A stretch of 31,896 nucleotides of DNA from DATACN01 sp038215095 (GTDB lineage: Bacteria; Actinomycetota; Thermoleophilia; Solirubrobacterales; Thermoleophilaceae). The notes beneath the pieces were generated by a model, which saw only the letters and a program-made list of their open reading frames with translations, ran no database searches and was not told where the DNA came from. Both the position numbers and the translations under genes were made by a program. The stretch's first letter is position 1. Each line of letters opens with the position of its first letter. Shown here one piece after another: positions 30,803 to 31,896 of this stretch. Where the stretch lies: contig JBBQRG010000034.1 in the NCBI GenBank assembly GCA_038215095.1, forward strand, positions 1-31,896. Direction: 5' to 3'.

Positions 30803-31190
30803 CCGTGAACAGGTCGTGCGGGAGGTGTTCGAGCGCTTCAACGCCCGCGACTTCGAGTGGCTCAAGGAGTTCGCCCATCCCGAAGTCGAGATCGTGAGTC
30901 AGACCAGCCGGCTCGCCGGCGTGCCCTACCGCGGCTACGACGGCATCTCGCGCTGGATCGAGGAGACCTTCGAGTCCTTCGACGAGTGGACACTCGAGCT
31001 GGACGAGGTCGAGGAGCGCACGCCCGGACGCGTCCTGGCCGTGGGGTCGGTGCACATGCGCGGTCGCGAAAGCGGCGCGGCCGTGGACATGCCCTGCGGG
31101 TGGATCTTCGACTTCGAGGAAGCTCTCTGCACGCGCTTCGAGACCTTCCCCAATCGCGTCGAGGAGGCCCGCTCAGTCGCCGCCGCCTAG
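30792..31190 (+). CDS. NTF2-like (SnoaL-type) protein 2, paralogue of protein 1
   Basis: The 132-residue product aligns with its neighbour over nearly its full length, sharing H-P-E-(I/V)-E-I-V-S, P-Y-R-G, S-F-D-E-W-T-L and W-I-F-D-F-E-(D/E). The ATG (30792-30794) lies inside the 3' end of gene 1. Its own 3' end overlaps the convergent ribH gene by 18 bp. A local tandem duplication is the simplest origin. The pair could act as a heterodimer, since NTF2-like proteins commonly dimerise (inference). Confidence 0.8.
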   Translation: MAPSREQVVREVFERFNARDFEWLKEFAHPEVEIVSQTSRLAGVPYRGYDGISRWIEETFESFDEWTLELDEVEERTPGRVLAVGSVHMRGRESGAAVDMPCGWIFDFEEALCTRFETFPNRVEEARSVAAA

Positions 31191-31622
31191 CTCGCGTCGC
31201 AGCTCCGCCATGCGGAGCACTGCGCGCGCGGCGTCCTCGCCCTGGTGGCGCTTGCCGCCGCCGGCGCGGGCCAGCGCCTGCTCCATCGTGTCCACGGTGA
31301 GCACGCCGAAGGCGCACGGAACGCCGGTGGAGAGCTGCACCTCGGAGATGCCGCGGGCGGCCTCGGCGCAGACGTAGGCGTAGTGGTCGGTCTCCCCGCG
31401 GACCACCGCGCCCAGGCAGGCCACACCGGCGTAGCGGCCGGACTCGGCGCAGTACTTCGCGGCCAGCGGCAGCTCGAAGGCGCCCGGCACGTCGTGCACG
31501 TCCAGCTCGGCGCCGGCCGCCTCGAAGACCTGCCTCGCCCCCGCCACGAGGCGCTCGGCCAGCTCCTCGTAGAAGCGGCCAACGGCCAGCGCGTAGCGGT
31601 CAGCCGGGACCGCTCTAGACAC
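31173..31622 (-). CDS. ribH: 6,7-dimethyl-8-ribityllumazine synthase
   Basis: The product is 149 residues. RibH condenses a butanone phosphate with a ribityl-amino-pyrimidine to make the direct riboflavin precursor. Motifs seen: P-G-A-F-E-L-P (46-52), G-A-V-V-R-G-E-T-D-H (71-80, with the expected catalytic His80), P-C-A-F-G-V-L-T-V-D-T-M-E-Q-A (102-116). The GTG start (31620-31622) lies 8 bp inside the end of ribBA, and its 3' end is convergent with the NTF2-like gene. Confidence 0.96.
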   Translation of the reverse strand: MSRAVPADRYALAVGRFYEELAERLVAGARQVFEAAGAELDVHDVPGAFELPLAAKYCAESGRYAGVACLGAVVRGETDHYAYVCAEAARGISEVQLSTGVPCAFGVLTVDTMEQALARAGGGKRHQGEDAARAVLRMAELRRELGGGD

Positions 31623-31896
31623 CGGGCTTCCGGGGCGCCGGGCCCTGCCCGTACGGGTCGGCCTCGGCCTTCTCCCGGTCGTGAATGCGCTCCTCGTGCA
31701 GCATCTCCTCGTCGAGCGCCAGACCCTGGTGGTGCAGCAGGTGCCCGAGCTTGTCCTTCTTCGCGCGCAGGTAGTCGCGGTTGTGCTCGTTGGCGATGTG
31801 CTCGATCGGGATCTGGTCGGTCACGCGCAGGCCGTAGCCCTCCAGGCCCACGATCTTCTTCGGGTTGTTGGTGAGCAGGCGGATCGAGGTCAGCCC
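31615..31896 (-). CDS. ribBA: GTP cyclohydrolase II / RibBA, C-terminal part (cut by window edge)
   Basis: About 93 residues are visible, from G-L-T-S-I-R-L-L-T-N-N-P-K-K-I through G-L-E-G-Y-G-L-R-V-T-D-Q-I-P-I-E to a stop at 31615. This is the end of the GTP cyclohydrolase II domain, which opens GTP in the first step of riboflavin synthesis. A bifunctional ribBA is likely because that is usual before ribH, but only the GCH II part is visible. A charged, lineage-specific tail of about 45 residues follows the conserved domain. Confidence 0.92.
   Translation of the reverse strand, partial: GLTSIRLLTNNPKKIVGLEGYGLRVTDQIPIEHIANEHNRDYLRAKKDKLGHLLHHQGLALDEEMLHEERIHDREKAEADPYGQGPAPRKPGV

Overview
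The window looks like chromosomal DNA from a high-GC actinobacterium. It most likely belongs to the class Thermoleophilia (Solirubrobacter-like); this is inferred from gene order and composition, not from a search. Two blocks conserved across Actinomycetota are present on the minus strand. One is rpmB-fakA-recG-rsmD-coaD-sepIVA-yceD-rpmF; in mycobacteria the yceD and sepIVA homologues are also neighbours. The other is plsX-acpP-rnc-smc-ftsY followed by ffh-rpsP-khpA. Genes abut or overlap by a few bases (ATGA, GTGA and TGATG junctions) and starts are often GTG.

Layout from left to right: 1-1753 holds khpA (partial), rpsP and ffh. 1771-5392 is an insertion between ffh and ftsY: a AAA ATPase with a winged-helix tail and a cluster of TAGTGC elements in front of it, an SPFH/NfeD membrane pair, and a Cys/Met-type PLP enzyme. 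5389-11744 is the core ftsY, smc, rnc, acpP, plsX, rpmF run. 11765-12668 holds a small unknown ORF and yceD. 12677-21038 holds two very large secreted repeat proteins with RTX calcium-binding tails, separated by a pseudogene island. 21131-26583 is the core sepIVA to rpmB run. 26595-28558 holds a threonine aldolase and a pyruvyl-transferase-like protein. On the plus strand, 28602-31190 holds a two-catalytic-domain glycosyltransferase fusion and two tandem NTF2-like proteins. 31173-31896 holds ribH and the end of ribBA.

The most informative structure is at 12117-21592. The pseudogene island between the two RTX genes consists of a broken yceD copy followed by the 3' part of a sepIVA copy. In transcription order the locus reads sepIVA, RTX2, broken yceD, broken sepIVA, RTX1, yceD. 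This is what a tandem duplication of a sepIVA-RTX-yceD unit leaves behind when the two inner housekeeping copies decay and the two outer copies stay functional. The two RTX genes have since diverged strongly: RTX2 is built from 12 Ig-like repeats, while RTX1 has four such repeats plus TSP3-like and choice-of-anchor-type domains.

The core genes cover co-translational membrane targeting (ffh, ftsY), chromosome organisation (smc), RNA processing (rnc), lipid synthesis (plsX, acpP, fakA), ribosomal proteins (S16, L28, L32), CoA synthesis (coaD), rRNA methylation (rsmD), fork rescue (recG) and cell division (sepIVA). RNase III lacks two of its four usual metal-binding acids. No tRNA, rRNA, CRISPR array, transposase or phage gene was seen.
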